Assembly (NCBI GenBank): GCA_942492935.1 | Contig: OW818654.1 | Span: forward strand, 3,844,001-3,908,000 | Length of the DNA stretch: 64,000 bases | Direction of reading: 5' to 3' | Source: JANJUO01 sp942492935 | Lineage (GTDB): Bacteria; Bacteroidota; Ignavibacteria; Kapaibacteriales; UBA2268 | In this document: positions 25,253 to 34,493 of the stretch, in pieces | Layout of the letters: each line of letters begins with the position of its first letter | Position numbering within the stretch: position 1 is the stretch's first letter | Notes under the pieces: model-generated | Seen by the model: the letters and a program-made list of their open reading frames with translations, nothing else | What the model was told of the DNA's origin: nothing | The model's database searches: none | Position numbers and translations under genes: made by a program

Positions 25253-25732
25253 TTAAATTGCTACATTCACTTCTGTAATTTCGTAATTTGCTTTCAAGTC
25301 ATTTGTTGAAATTTCAATTATAAAACCACGCTTTCCTCCATTGATAAAAATTTTATCAAGTAGGAAAATTGAACTTTCGGCAAATAATTTTAACTTCTTT
25401 TTTATTCCAAATGGACTTGTACCACCAAACTGATAACCAGTAGCATTTTGAGCAGACTTTTGGTCAGCTTGTTCCACTTTCTTTACCTTTATAATGCGTG
25501 CTAATTCTTTTAATGATACTTCTTTGTCGCCATGTTGCAGGCAAATAATAAGTTCACCATCTGCATTTAATACAAGAGTCTTTATTACTGAATGTTCATC
25601 TACATTCAATTCTATGGCAGTTTGAGCAGTTCCGCCCTTCTCTTCATACTCATACAAGTAGGGAATGAAAGCAATTTTCTTTTGTTTTAATTCCCTAATT
25701 GCAGTAGTTATAGGATATTCTTCTTTACTCAT
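25253..25732 (-). CDS. ybaK: Cys-tRNA(Pro)/aminoacyl-tRNA deacylase, YbaK type
   Basis: 159 residues, the normal size of YbaK/EbsC proteins, which hydrolyse mischarged Cys-tRNA(Pro) in the cytoplasm. Visible family features are TAIRELKQKKIAF, the catalytic-pocket Lys in HSVIKTLVL, the GGTSPFG loop (usually GGISPLG or GGTSPFG) and the FINGGKRGFIIEIS strand. It lies 39 bp downstream of the restriction-like genes on the same strand but is functionally unrelated. The 3' end abuts the tandem repeat array, whose hairpins may serve as its terminator. Confidence 0.93.
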   Translation of the reverse strand: MSKEEYPITTAIRELKQKKIAFIPYLYEYEEKGGTAQTAIELNVDEHSVIKTLVLNADGELIICLQHGDKEVSLKELARIIKVKKVEQADQKSAQNATGYQFGGTSPFGIKKKLKLFAESSIFLLDKIFINGGKRGFIIEISTNDLKANYEITEVNVAI

Positions 25733-25771
25733 AATAATTCAAATTGAAAAAATGATGATGAAAAATAAATT

Positions 25772-26278
25772 TTAATTCCAAAAATCCAATAAGTTTTTAA
25801 TTGCATCTTCAAACAATTTTGGTGCTTTAATGCCTAAAATCAATTCACCATTTTCATTTAGCAAAAATCCAATTTCTATCTCAATAATTTTCTGTTCTGT
25901 ACCTCCATATAAAACTACAGTTCTAATGATTTTAAACTTTGGATAATGCTTTTTGATGTAATTTTTTTCGATAAAATTGTACCCTTTAAGTTCTTCTATT
26001 CCTTTATGTCGGAATTTATACTTTTTCCCTTCAATATTAATTACTTCACTACGACCAAAATCTATCAATATTAAATCGGGAATTTCAATTATCTGACTTT
26101 TATCTCCGTCTTTATATTTTACTCTGTCTTTGTATTTTGCAAGTGGAATAGGGTCTCCTTCTTTTGGTATAAAATAACCTTTTTCGCAGCCTGCATGATT
26201 TTCAAATATCGAGTATCCATCTGTAAAATTCTCAACTACTAAATGTATAAAAAAAAGATAATTCAGATGAAAGAACAT
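25772..26278 (-). CDS. Putative PD-(D/E)XK restriction endonuclease or fragment
   Basis: 168 residues. The segment EIPDLILIDFGRSEVINIEG followed by KK fits a PD-(D/E)XK core (PD, then E-G-K after a strand), suggesting nuclease activity. The N-terminus begins abruptly with a strongly hydrophobic FFHLNYLFFIHLVVEN and an in-frame stop lies two codons upstream. It may therefore be the catalytic C-terminal piece of a once longer protein whose upstream part is the adjacent 68-residue frame. It is last in the restriction-modification-like group. The nuclease call is an inference from the motif. Confidence 0.55.
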   Translation of the reverse strand: MFFHLNYLFFIHLVVENFTDGYSIFENHAGCEKGYFIPKEGDPIPLAKYKDRVKYKDGDKSQIIEIPDLILIDFGRSEVINIEGKKYKFRHKGIEELKGYNFIEKNYIKKHYPKFKIIRTVVLYGGTEQKIIEIEIGFLLNENGELILGIKAPKLFEDAIKNLLDFWN

Positions 26279-26286
26279 AATCTAAA

Positions 26287-26493
26287 TTACGAATTAATTA
26301 TAATTTCTCTTTTCTGGTTTAAATCAAATTCAATCTTGATTGAATCTTTGATATAAACATCATACTTAATACCTTGAGGAATTGGCAATAATTTCCCCAT
26401 TTTCAAGGCTTCCTTGAATGATTTTGGAGAATTTTCTAATAGTTCATCAAGAATTTTTCTATTCCTTTTATTGTTAGCTATTGTTATAGACAT
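26287..26493 (-). CDS. Small protein in the restriction-like group
   Basis: 68 residues (start SITIANNKRNRKILDELLEN), basic and then beta-rich, of no recognised family. Its start codon overlaps the stop of the preceding gene in TAATG, typical of coupled translation, and 8 bp separate it from the nuclease-like frame. It could be a small specificity or control subunit, or the N-terminal piece of the following frame after a frameshift. I cannot choose between these from one sequence. Confidence 0.55.
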   Translation of the reverse strand: MSITIANNKRNRKILDELLENSPKSFKEALKMGKLLPIPQGIKYDVYIKDSIKIEFDLNQKREIIINS

Positions 26494-27233
26494 TAAAAAA
26501 ATTCCTTAAATTGTTTCGATGCTAATTGATGAGTATATAAATTTTCAATGAATTCATAATCATAATATTTAACCCTATCTTTAATTGAAACAAAAGCAGA
26601 TTTTTCAATTTCCTGTAAAAATTTTCGTTTCTTAATTTCACCATTTGGAGCTATTAATGCCATTTTCGTATTGAAATCTTGTAACTCCACAAATTTCACC
26701 AAAGAATTTCTGAAATTTGTGGAATTTTCTATTTCATAAACAGAATTTGGAAAATTTCTTTCATTAAACCAAATAACATCAATATATTTTGAGGACTGCA
26801 AAATATTACTAAAAGTGAAATTCGGAATTTCATTTTTGGTAGAGATATCCCCTAATTTTTTAGATAAAAAAGTTTGATTTCTATCTGGAGTAAAAGTGCT
26901 AAAACCTTTAATATTTCCAATTTCTATTAATAGTCCTTGAATATAAGAATGATTGATAATGTTATCTTCTTCCACTGTTTTCTTAATATTTGGATTATAC
27001 TCATTTGGTAATTTATCCAGAAATTCATAAAGCCCATATAATCCAGGTTTTATTTTGTAAAATTGCTTGTCTCTTTGCACCCTTTCGTTAATGGTTTTAT
27101 TTGGAGATAATCCTTCAAATTTTTTTTTCATTATAGCTTTTTCATAAATCTGCTTTAAAGTAGCAATATATCCAGAGTCAATTATTGCTTGTTTTATGGC
27201 TTCTGACCAAGTAATTTCATCTTTTTTTTGCAT
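26493..27233 (-). CDS. Winged-helix plus nuclease-like protein of the restriction group
   Basis: 246 residues. Residues 1-75 look like a HARE/winged-helix DNA-binding domain (ITWSEAIKQAIIDSGYIATL, then FYKIKPGLYGLYEF). The second part has YIDVIWFN...VYEIENSTNF, a D-(x)n-ExE arrangement resembling degenerate PD-(D/E)XK folds, and KDRVKYYDYEFIENLY. A restriction or DNA-recognition role fits its place right after a DNA methyltransferase (8 bp gap). It overlaps the next small gene by one base. The fold call is tentative. Confidence 0.6.
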   Translation of the reverse strand: MQKKDEITWSEAIKQAIIDSGYIATLKQIYEKAIMKKKFEGLSPNKTINERVQRDKQFYKIKPGLYGLYEFLDKLPNEYNPNIKKTVEEDNIINHSYIQGLLIEIGNIKGFSTFTPDRNQTFLSKKLGDISTKNEIPNFTFSNILQSSKYIDVIWFNERNFPNSVYEIENSTNFRNSLVKFVELQDFNTKMALIAPNGEIKKRKFLQEIEKSAFVSIKDRVKYYDYEFIENLYTHQLASKQFKEFF

Positions 27234-27241
27234 TTTTACAC

Positions 27242-27877
27242 CTAACTCAAAAATTCATTTAATTCTAAATTTCCAATATCTTCAATTGAGTTTGTAAATG
27301 GAGTAGGTGAAGTATCAGTCTTCTTTTTTGCTGCCTCCCCAGTTTTTTTTCTTGCCATCATATCCCCATAAGGAGGATCAGTCAAAATTAAATCGAATTC
27401 AACATTTTTTAAATCTTCAACATCATTTAAATTTTTTGAGTTTATATTGTAAGTTATTTCAATAGGTAAGTTTAGAAAAATACTTGCATCTTTATAAATC
27501 TTCAAATAATCGTTATTTAAATCAATTCCAATTGCCCGCCTATTACATAAACTTGCACCCAACAATGTACCACCTACCCCACAAAACGGATCAAAAACAA
27601 GTTCATTTTCTTTAGAAAAAAACCTAATTAACCTTTCCATAAGCTGTGGTGGCTTTGGACTTGGGTGTACTTTTCTTATATGGTGCGCATAGCTGTTGTT
27701 ACCATTTGTAGAAAATCTTGACTCAATAAGCTCAACAATAAATTTATTAAATTCACGCTCATCATCTGTACTCTCAAAACTATCTATGCTATTTGTGTTA
27801 CAAACCCATTCCTTACCATTCAAATTATTCAAGGAATTATTCATGGCTTTTTTGGGGGTTATCCACTTGATTATCAT
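27242..27877 (-). CDS. DNA methyltransferase (N4/N6), apparently truncated
   Basis: 211 residues. The N-terminal part has KVHPSPKPPQLMERLIRFF and the SAM-binding FDPFCGVGGTLLGASL with GIDLNNDYL. Next comes the catalytic motif LILTDPPYGDMM, of the D-P-P-Y type used by amino-methyltransferases. The frame then stops about 40 residues later at LELNEFLS, where proteins of this type continue for another target-binding and beta-strand region. Eight bases further on the winged-helix/nuclease-like gene begins, so the C-terminal part seems deleted rather than frameshifted. It would methylate DNA in a restriction-modification system if still active. Confidence 0.8.
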   Translation of the reverse strand: MIIKWITPKKAMNNSLNNLNGKEWVCNTNSIDSFESTDDEREFNKFIVELIESRFSTNGNNSYAHHIRKVHPSPKPPQLMERLIRFFSKENELVFDPFCGVGGTLLGASLCNRRAIGIDLNNDYLKIYKDASIFLNLPIEITYNINSKNLNDVEDLKNVEFDLILTDPPYGDMMARKKTGEAAKKKTDTSPTPFTNSIEDIGNLELNEFLS

Positions 27878-28053
27878 TAAACAATGTATTCATTTGAATT
27901 TTCCATTATTTTTTGGACCTATAAAATTAATATAAAAATACAGAAAACTATTTATTTTCTTATCAATAAAACAATATTTAAATGTATAGTATTTTATAAT
28001 TAATTAAATAGTCATTTCTTTTTAAAATGAAAACCAACCTTTTCATATAAAAT

Positions 28054-29061
28054 TTAAAACTGCACAAATCCTACTTTCTTATATACTTTTCTGAGAGTTT
28101 TAAATGCTACATTTCTTGCTGATTCGGCTCCCTGAGTAAGAATTTTTGTTAAGTGCTCTTTATCTTTCATCAGATGCTCATATTCAGTTCTGATTGGTTT
28201 TAAATATTCTGCAACAGCATCAGCAACAGTAGGTTTAAATTCGGCATAACCTTTTCCTTCAAATTCTATTTCAATTTCTTCAATAGATTTATTTGTAGCT
28301 ATGTGATATAATTCAATAAGATTAGATACACCCGGCTTATCATCACTAAATTTTATTCCAGTACCTGAATCAGTAACCGCTCTCTTAATTTTATTTTTTA
28401 TGGTTTCATCACTATCTGTTAAAAAGATTGTTGAGTTTTGATTAACATCGGATTTTGACATTTTTTTAGTAGGTTCTTGCAAACTCATAATTCTTGCACC
28501 AACTTTTGCGATATATGGCTCAGGCACTTTAAATGTATCAGAATAATGATGATTAAATCTTGTAGCAAGATTTCTCGTTAGTTCAAGATGTTGCTTTTGG
28601 TCTTCGCCAACTGGAACGAGGTCTGCTTGATACAACAAAATATCAGCCGCCATCAAAACCGGATAATCAAATAAACCTACATTTACATTATCAGTATGAA
28701 CTTGTGATTTATCTTTGAATTGAGTCATTCTCGAACATTCCCCAAAGCCGGTAAAGGTATTAAGAACCCAAGTCAATTGTGCATGTTCAGGTACATGTGA
28801 TTGTATGAATAATTTACTCAAATTAGTATCAATACCAGAAGCAATATAAAGAGCAGCGGTTTCAAGAGTTCGTTTGCGAAGTTCAGCAGGTTGTTGTCTT
28901 ACAGTTATCGCATGCATATCGGCAATCATAAAATAGCAATCATATTGATTTTGTAGTTTCACCCAATTAGAAATCGCCCCACATAAATGTCCTAATGTTA
29001 GTATTCCAGATGGAGTAATTCCACTTAAAATTATCGGTTTTCTTTGTTCTATATTTTCCAT
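28054..29061 (-). CDS. trpS: Tryptophanyl-tRNA synthetase
   Basis: 335 residues from the ATG at 29061 (MENIEQRK); an in-frame TTG two codons upstream is less likely. A class I aminoacyl-tRNA synthetase with the HIGH-equivalent SGITPSGILTLGHLCG and the KMSKS loop KKMSKSDVN. Also present are TrpRS signatures DMHAITVRQ, LLYQADLVPVGEDQKQHLEL and YELI-like FSDDKPGVSNLIELY. It charges tRNA(Trp) in the cytoplasm. Length is normal. It lies 95 bp downstream of the MATE gene and could be cotranscribed with it. Confidence 0.97.
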   Translation of the reverse strand: MENIEQRKPIILSGITPSGILTLGHLCGAISNWVKLQNQYDCYFMIADMHAITVRQQPAELRKRTLETAALYIASGIDTNLSKLFIQSHVPEHAQLTWVLNTFTGFGECSRMTQFKDKSQVHTDNVNVGLFDYPVLMAADILLYQADLVPVGEDQKQHLELTRNLATRFNHHYSDTFKVPEPYIAKVGARIMSLQEPTKKMSKSDVNQNSTIFLTDSDETIKNKIKRAVTDSGTGIKFSDDKPGVSNLIELYHIATNKSIEEIEIEFEGKGYAEFKPTVADAVAEYLKPIRTEYEHLMKDKEHLTKILTQGAESARNVAFKTLRKVYKKVGFVQF

Positions 29062-29156
29062 TTTCAAATTTCTCTAAACTATATTATTTCAAAAAAAATA
29101 AACATCTTACAAAATTAAAAATTTTACATTAAATAAAATAATATTTTTCTGTACTA

Positions 29157-30515
29157 CTATGCTTGATTTAAGATAATTCTCTTACTAATTATATTGAATC
29201 TGTAAGTTAAAACAATTGATATTACTAATAATCCAATCAGAAATCCAATCCATACTCCCAAAGCTTTTAATTGATAAAATTCAGCAAATAGGAAACAAGC
29301 TCCAAGCATAAATATCCAATATGCAATAAATGCTATAACAGTAGGTATTTTAACATCTTTTAATCCACGAAGCACTCCAAAAGCTGTTACTTGAGTACCA
29401 TCCATTAATTGAAAGAATGCAGCAATAATTAATAATTGTGATGCTATTGCAGATACCTCCAAATCATTAACATATATCATTGGTATATATTCTCTTGAAA
29501 GTAGCATTATTATTGCAGAAGTTCCCATAAATATAAGAGTCAAAATCAATGAAGCGAATCCAGATTCCCTCATAGCTTTGAATTTACCTTCACCATAAAG
29601 ATTACTTACTCTAATTGTAGCTGCGGCAGAAATGCCGCTTGCCATAAGAAATGTAAAAGAAGCAATATTTATTGCAACTTGATGAGCAGCGAGAGATTTT
29701 ACTCCATACCATCCAGACATTATACCACCAAATACAAAAGCTCCAACTTCGAGTACATATTGCAAGCCCACAGGAGTTCCAATTTTAAATATACTTTTCA
29801 TTTTGTCAAATGAAAAATATGAAAAATTGTAATTATAATATTGCTTAATATGTTTATTATTGGCAATTAAAATCAAGAAAAGTATTGGCATAGTCATTCT
29901 TGATATCAAAGTTGCAATGCCAGCTCCTACCAATTCAAGACGTGGAAATCCAAACACACCGTAAATCAAAAAATAATTCAAAATAACATTTAGCAAATTA
30001 GCAATTATTGATACAATCATTGCAGGTACAGTAGAACCTAAACTCTCTGTAAATTGCTTATATGTCATAAAAAACATATAGGGGAGAAATGAAATAATAA
30101 GTATCTTGTAATATGGAATTGCCATTTCGATTACTTCAGGAGCTTGTCCCATAAAATCGAATAATGGAATAACCAGATACATAATTGCCATTAGTATAAT
30201 TGATAGAATAAAATTGCTTACAAAACCTGTAAAAAACAGTTCTTTACAACTATCATTATCGCTATTACCAAATGCAAAACCAACAAGAGGAGTTAATCCA
30301 GCCGCAATTCCAAGACCAAATATAAATAAAAATATAAATACAGCATTGGCAAAGGAAGATGCAGCAAGAGCTGTAGCACTTACTTTGCCAACCATAATAT
30401 TATCAGCAATGCTTGCCATCATGTGTCCTGCTTGTGTGAGAACAATGGGTATGGCAAGTTTAATATTTACTCTGAAATGCTCCTTATATGAAGGGCTGAA
30501 AAATTGATTTATCAC
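29157..30515 (-). CDS. MATE-family multidrug/Na+ antiporter
   Basis: 452 residues with about twelve membrane helices in two similar halves. Typical features are KLAIPIVLTQAGHMMASIAD (helix 1 with an acidic residue after the N-terminus), NIMVGKVSATALAA, GLTPLVGFAFG in the first half and GTPVGLQYVLEVGAFVFGGI in the second. It exports toxic organic cations or metabolites using an ion gradient. The start overlaps the stop of the DUF3108 gene by 4 bp, so the two are coupled; substrate unknown. Confidence 0.95.
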   Translation of the reverse strand: MINQFFSPSYKEHFRVNIKLAIPIVLTQAGHMMASIADNIMVGKVSATALAASSFANAVFIFLFIFGLGIAAGLTPLVGFAFGNSDNDSCKELFFTGFVSNFILSIILMAIMYLVIPLFDFMGQAPEVIEMAIPYYKILIISFLPYMFFMTYKQFTESLGSTVPAMIVSIIANLLNVILNYFLIYGVFGFPRLELVGAGIATLISRMTMPILFLILIANNKHIKQYYNYNFSYFSFDKMKSIFKIGTPVGLQYVLEVGAFVFGGIMSGWYGVKSLAAHQVAINIASFTFLMASGISAAATIRVSNLYGEGKFKAMRESGFASLILTLIFMGTSAIIMLLSREYIPMIYVNDLEVSAIASQLLIIAAFFQLMDGTQVTAFGVLRGLKDVKIPTVIAFIAYWIFMLGACFLFAEFYQLKALGVWIGFLIGLLVISIVLTYRFNIISKRIILNQA

Positions 30516-31312
30516 TTCAACTCAGCACGTGGAGGCGTCCATCCTTCACGAGTCCATTTAATTAGTTCAATTTTGACACTACCAACGTAAACATTCATCT
30601 CAGCTTTTATTGGGACTCTTGCTTCATCGTCAGAAAACCATCCTTTAAATTTTCCAGTAAGTCCATAAATTGCTTCCCATTCTGCTTTTCCGTCAAAATA
30701 TATTGTTCTTACAGGATATTTAATTGCATCAATCTCAACTTTTTCTCTTTTTTTGGAAAAATTCAAAGTTGTGCTTTCAAGTTGATTATTAATAGCAGTA
30801 GGTACTTTGATTGATTTTCCATAATCAGTATATTGCCTTGCAAAAAAGAATAGAGAACAACCATCATTTAACTTTTTATCAAAATCTACCCATTTATTCA
30901 TAGTTTGCTCTTTGTACTTCCATTCTTCTATATAAATTTTCTTATTAGGATAATCAGTAATGATTTTTTGATAGTCCCAATTATTAGCATCTGCTTTATT
31001 ATTTCCAATAAATTGGTATGTAAAAGAAAGAGATTTATCGAACCAAGAATCAAAAAATGCGTGCAATTCTACAAATGGAATACCTTTATATGATTTCATC
31101 TCACAATAAGCATTATAAACTTTCTTGCCATTTAATTCTACTTCACCTTTTGAAATAACTTTCACTGTTCCTAATCCAACTCCAAGGAAGGATACTTCAT
31201 ATACTAATTCTTCTCCAGCTTGGAATACTGAAAGTTGCTGTTGTGAAAATAATTGACTTGATAAGATAGCAAAAAATAATACTATCACATAAAACAAATT
31301 CAAATTTTTCAT
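30512..31312 (-). CDS. Exported DUF3108-family protein
   Basis: 266 residues from the ATG at 31312 (MKNLNLFYV), which starts a clean signal peptide ending SSQLFSQ; an upstream in-frame ATG adds nine residues and is less likely. The mature protein has FQAGEELVYEVSFLGVGLGT, the usual beginning of DUF3108 proteins. It continues with HAFFDSWFDKSL, the pattern of a beta-rich periplasmic domain, and closes with LIKWTREGWTPPRAELK. Family members in Bacteroidota are of unknown function, possibly lipid or envelope handling. Coupled to the MATE gene by a 4-bp overlap. Confidence 0.85.
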   Translation of the reverse strand: MKNLNLFYVIVLFFAILSSQLFSQQQLSVFQAGEELVYEVSFLGVGLGTVKVISKGEVELNGKKVYNAYCEMKSYKGIPFVELHAFFDSWFDKSLSFTYQFIGNNKADANNWDYQKIITDYPNKKIYIEEWKYKEQTMNKWVDFDKKLNDGCSLFFFARQYTDYGKSIKVPTAINNQLESTTLNFSKKREKVEIDAIKYPVRTIYFDGKAEWEAIYGLTGKFKGWFSDDEARVPIKAEMNVYVGSVKIELIKWTREGWTPPRAELK

Positions 31313-31393
31313 TTTTTTCCAATTAATAAATAATAACAACTATAAGACGAATAATTATTCAAAGAGTTATATACGAACACGAAAATTTTTTTT

Positions 31394-33853
31394 CTATTTA
31401 AATCGTATCTCTAAAACAGAAAAATCATCATCTAATTTTTGATTACCATTTATTGATTTTACGTGATTATAAATTGATTGAACTGTAAATCCTTCTTTAT
31501 TATGTTGATTTAACAAGTACTTTTCGAGATTTTCCAAATCCCACATTATACCTGAATCATCTCTGACTTCATAAACGCCGTCAGAAAATATATATAATAA
31601 GGAATCTGATTGAATATCAATTTCTGCAAACTTGAAGTCAAAAAAAGTAAGACCACCAACAGCATAATTGGGATTTCTCAATTTTTCAGATTTGTTGTTA
31701 TTAATTAGGATAGCTGGAGGATGACCAGCTGAAGCATATTTTAATTTTTTGGACTTACAATTATACACACCATAAAACATAGTAAAAAACATATTATTAT
31801 GATTTTTCATCTGAAATGATTTGTTTAGAGCTTTTAGCACTTGGGTTGGATTGGTAAAATCAATAATTTGAGGGTCTTGAAATTTTATAAAATTCAATAT
31901 TGAAACACTATGAAGTGCAGGTCCAATTCCATGACAACATACATCAATAAGATAAAATACAAAATTTTCATCATCGGCTTGATAATAGCCATAAGCATCT
32001 CCACCAAGTTCTTCGCAAGGGTGATAAAATCCTTCAGAACTCAAGCAATCATTATCCAATTTTGATGGTAATAAAGACTTGATATAATTCGCAGCTTTAA
32101 CAAGTTCAGAATTTATTTGATATAAATAGTTATCTTTCTCAGTATTGAGTAACTGTAATTCATATTCAGAATCAGATAATCTTTTATTGATTTCTTCAAG
32201 TTCTTCATTTTTCTCTTGTAATGCAATAGAAGTCCGTTTTCGCTTTCTATAATTACGATAGACGATAATAGAAAAAAGAAAAACAAGAATTGAAATTGAA
32301 ATGAACAAAGTTAGTTGAATATTTTTAACTTTGACTACATTGTCTAATTCAGCTTCCTTTTTGGCAAGTTCAAAATTCAAATATAAGTCAGAAATTTTCT
32401 TATTATTATTAATACTATTTAAACTATCTGAAAGTAGAATAAATTTTGTTTGATATTTAAAAGCACTTTCTATATCATTTAATTGTAGATATACATCAGA
32501 TATATAACGATATATTTTTCGTATGTCATCAGGTAATTTCATATCTAAAGTAAGTGTTAGTGCTGACTGAAAGTAAATTAATGCTTCATCAAAATTATTC
32601 AATTTAAAATATAGATTAGCAATGTCAATATAACTAATGGCAAGTTCTTGTTTTAAGTTATATTTAAGTCGAATATCAAGAGCATCTTGATAATATTCCA
32701 ATGCTTTTTTATAATCACCATTTATATAATATACAAATCCAATAGTATGTTTAATAATTGCAATCATATTATTTCTTGACATTTTATTAGCAAGAGTAAG
32801 TGCTGAATCAAGATATAAAAAGGCAAGAGAATTATTTTTTAATTTACTATAAATCGCACCGATATTTGCCATTTCCTCGCATTGCATAATAGGGTATTTA
32901 ATATTATTGTAAATTTCTAAGGACTTTGTGTGATAAATTAAACTGCTGTCTGGCTTATTCAAATAAAATCCAAATAACTTTCCAACTTCACTATAAAATT
33001 TTGCTAAAGAATAATCCTGTTCATTCTTTTTGTAATATTCAATAGCTTTTCTTGAATATTCAAGAGATTTTTCATAATTACCTAAGCCATAGTAAACATA
33101 AGCAATTGATTGAAATGACATTGCATTTTCTTCAGTATGTTGGTCTGTAGTTTTTGCATAAGACAGAGCATTGACATAATTTTCGGCAGCTTTGTCAATT
33201 TCACCTAACTCTTTTAAAATTCGTCCAATATGTATATAAGAATTAATTACATAGTGTGAATATTCAATTTTATTGAAAATTTCTAATGCTTTTTGCATTG
33301 CAATCACAGATGAATCTTTTATCCCAAGCATACTGTAATTAACAGATAGATTGTTGTAGCAAAATGCAACACCTTCTTTATAATCAATTTTATTTCCTAA
33401 TTCAATAGCTTGCCTGTAAATATTATTCGATTCTACATAATTTCCTGAGTTTGCTGTTACAATACCTAAATATCTTAAACCAAAAGCAATTGCTTCTTGA
33501 TTATTAATTTCTCTGCATAAAAAGATAGCACTATCCAATATTTTTTTTGCTAAATCAGGGTCGATATTATATGAATATGCTGCACCCATATAGAGTTTAG
33601 CTTCAGCAATTCCCTTTTTGTAATAATTTTGCTGTGAGATTTTTAAAGCGTTATTTGCATATTCAATTGCAAGTTCAGGGTGCATCATTCTATATTCTTT
33701 TGCAAGTTTGTTTAATACATCAGCTTTATTATTGCCATATAAAGATTTCAATGTATTTTTTAATGAATCAATTTTAAACTCACTCCTTAATTTTAAAGGA
33801 GTAATTACAATTGCTACAAACAAAATTGACAAAAGAATTTTACTTTTCATCAC
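31394..33853 (-). CDS. TPR-sensor SpoIIE-type serine phosphatase
   Basis: 819 residues. A signal peptide (about 1-24) leads into roughly ten tetratricopeptide repeats in the periplasm (for example YYINGDYKKALEYYQDALDI). One membrane helix follows near residue 510 (LFISISILVFLFSIIVY), then a coiled coil, and a cytoplasmic PP2C/SpoIIE domain with LGGDAYGYYQADDENFVFYL, the metal-binding IDVCCHG and LYIFSDGVYEVRDDSG. It would relay a periplasmic protein-binding event to dephosphorylation of a cytoplasmic anti-sigma-antagonist-like target, as in partner-switching systems. No such target lies in the window. It overlaps the DJ-1-like gene by one base. Confidence 0.93.
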   Translation of the reverse strand: MMKSKILLSILFVAIVITPLKLRSEFKIDSLKNTLKSLYGNNKADVLNKLAKEYRMMHPELAIEYANNALKISQQNYYKKGIAEAKLYMGAAYSYNIDPDLAKKILDSAIFLCREINNQEAIAFGLRYLGIVTANSGNYVESNNIYRQAIELGNKIDYKEGVAFCYNNLSVNYSMLGIKDSSVIAMQKALEIFNKIEYSHYVINSYIHIGRILKELGEIDKAAENYVNALSYAKTTDQHTEENAMSFQSIAYVYYGLGNYEKSLEYSRKAIEYYKKNEQDYSLAKFYSEVGKLFGFYLNKPDSSLIYHTKSLEIYNNIKYPIMQCEEMANIGAIYSKLKNNSLAFLYLDSALTLANKMSRNNMIAIIKHTIGFVYYINGDYKKALEYYQDALDIRLKYNLKQELAISYIDIANLYFKLNNFDEALIYFQSALTLTLDMKLPDDIRKIYRYISDVYLQLNDIESAFKYQTKFILLSDSLNSINNNKKISDLYLNFELAKKEAELDNVVKVKNIQLTLFISISILVFLFSIIVYRNYRKRKRTSIALQEKNEELEEINKRLSDSEYELQLLNTEKDNYLYQINSELVKAANYIKSLLPSKLDNDCLSSEGFYHPCEELGGDAYGYYQADDENFVFYLIDVCCHGIGPALHSVSILNFIKFQDPQIIDFTNPTQVLKALNKSFQMKNHNNMFFTMFYGVYNCKSKKLKYASAGHPPAILINNNKSEKLRNPNYAVGGLTFFDFKFAEIDIQSDSLLYIFSDGVYEVRDDSGIMWDLENLEKYLLNQHNKEGFTVQSIYNHVKSINGNQKLDDDFSVLEIRFK

Positions 33854-34485
33854 TATTTCCAGTATTCATAATCCATATAATTAGCAGTATTATTGGCGAT
33901 TTTTTTGCCAAAAATTTTCGATACTAAGTATAGTGAGCCATCAATTCCAGCTGACACACCCGATGTAGTCAGAATTTTACCGTTATCAGTCCATCTTGAT
34001 TTAACTACTTTTATTTTAGGATATTTTTCTTTTAGCACCTCAATTGCTCCATGCCATGTTGTTGCTTCCAATCCGTTTAATTTTCCTGTTTTAGCAAGAA
34101 TAAATGCTCCAGTACAAACAGACAATGTAAATTTTGATTCATCAATTTTTTTAATTATCAATTTATTTAGTGCATCATTATCGTTAGTTAAACTGGGATT
34201 ACCACCGGGGATAACAAATATGTCAATTTTAGGTGCATTCTCGAATGTAAAGTCAGGAATTACTTGCAAACCTGAGTGAGCTTTTATTGTTTCCGATTTT
34301 TCAGAAATAGTAAAAACATTAAAAGCTGAAGCATTTCTCTCTAAAAAAGTATCTGTAAATACTTCGATAGGTCCTGTAAAATCAAGTACATAAACACCAT
34401 CGTAAATTAATACCCCGACATTTAATTTTTGAGAATACAAATTCATAGACGTAATTATAATAATCAAAAAAAGTATTTTTTTCAT
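33853..34485 (-). CDS. Secreted DJ-1/PfpI-family protein
   Basis: 210 residues with a Sec signal (1-18, cleavage near MNLYSQ), unusual for this mostly cytoplasmic family. The class I glutamine-amidotransferase-like fold shows GVLIYDGVYVLDFTGPIEVF, VIPGGNPSLTND and the nucleophile elbow SVCTGAFILAKTG with Cys124. ATTWHGAIEVLK and TTSGVSAGIDGSLYLVSK follow. These resemble ThiJ/PfpI isonitrile hydratase-like proteins. It shares one base with the TPR-SpoIIE gene. The natural substrate is unknown; protein deglycase, amidase or hydratase activities are known in the family. Confidence 0.9.
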   Translation of the reverse strand: MKKILFLIIIITSMNLYSQKLNVGVLIYDGVYVLDFTGPIEVFTDTFLERNASAFNVFTISEKSETIKAHSGLQVIPDFTFENAPKIDIFVIPGGNPSLTNDNDALNKLIIKKIDESKFTLSVCTGAFILAKTGKLNGLEATTWHGAIEVLKEKYPKIKVVKSRWTDNGKILTTSGVSAGIDGSLYLVSKIFGKKIANNTANYMDYEYWK

Positions 34486-34493
34486 TTTTTTTC

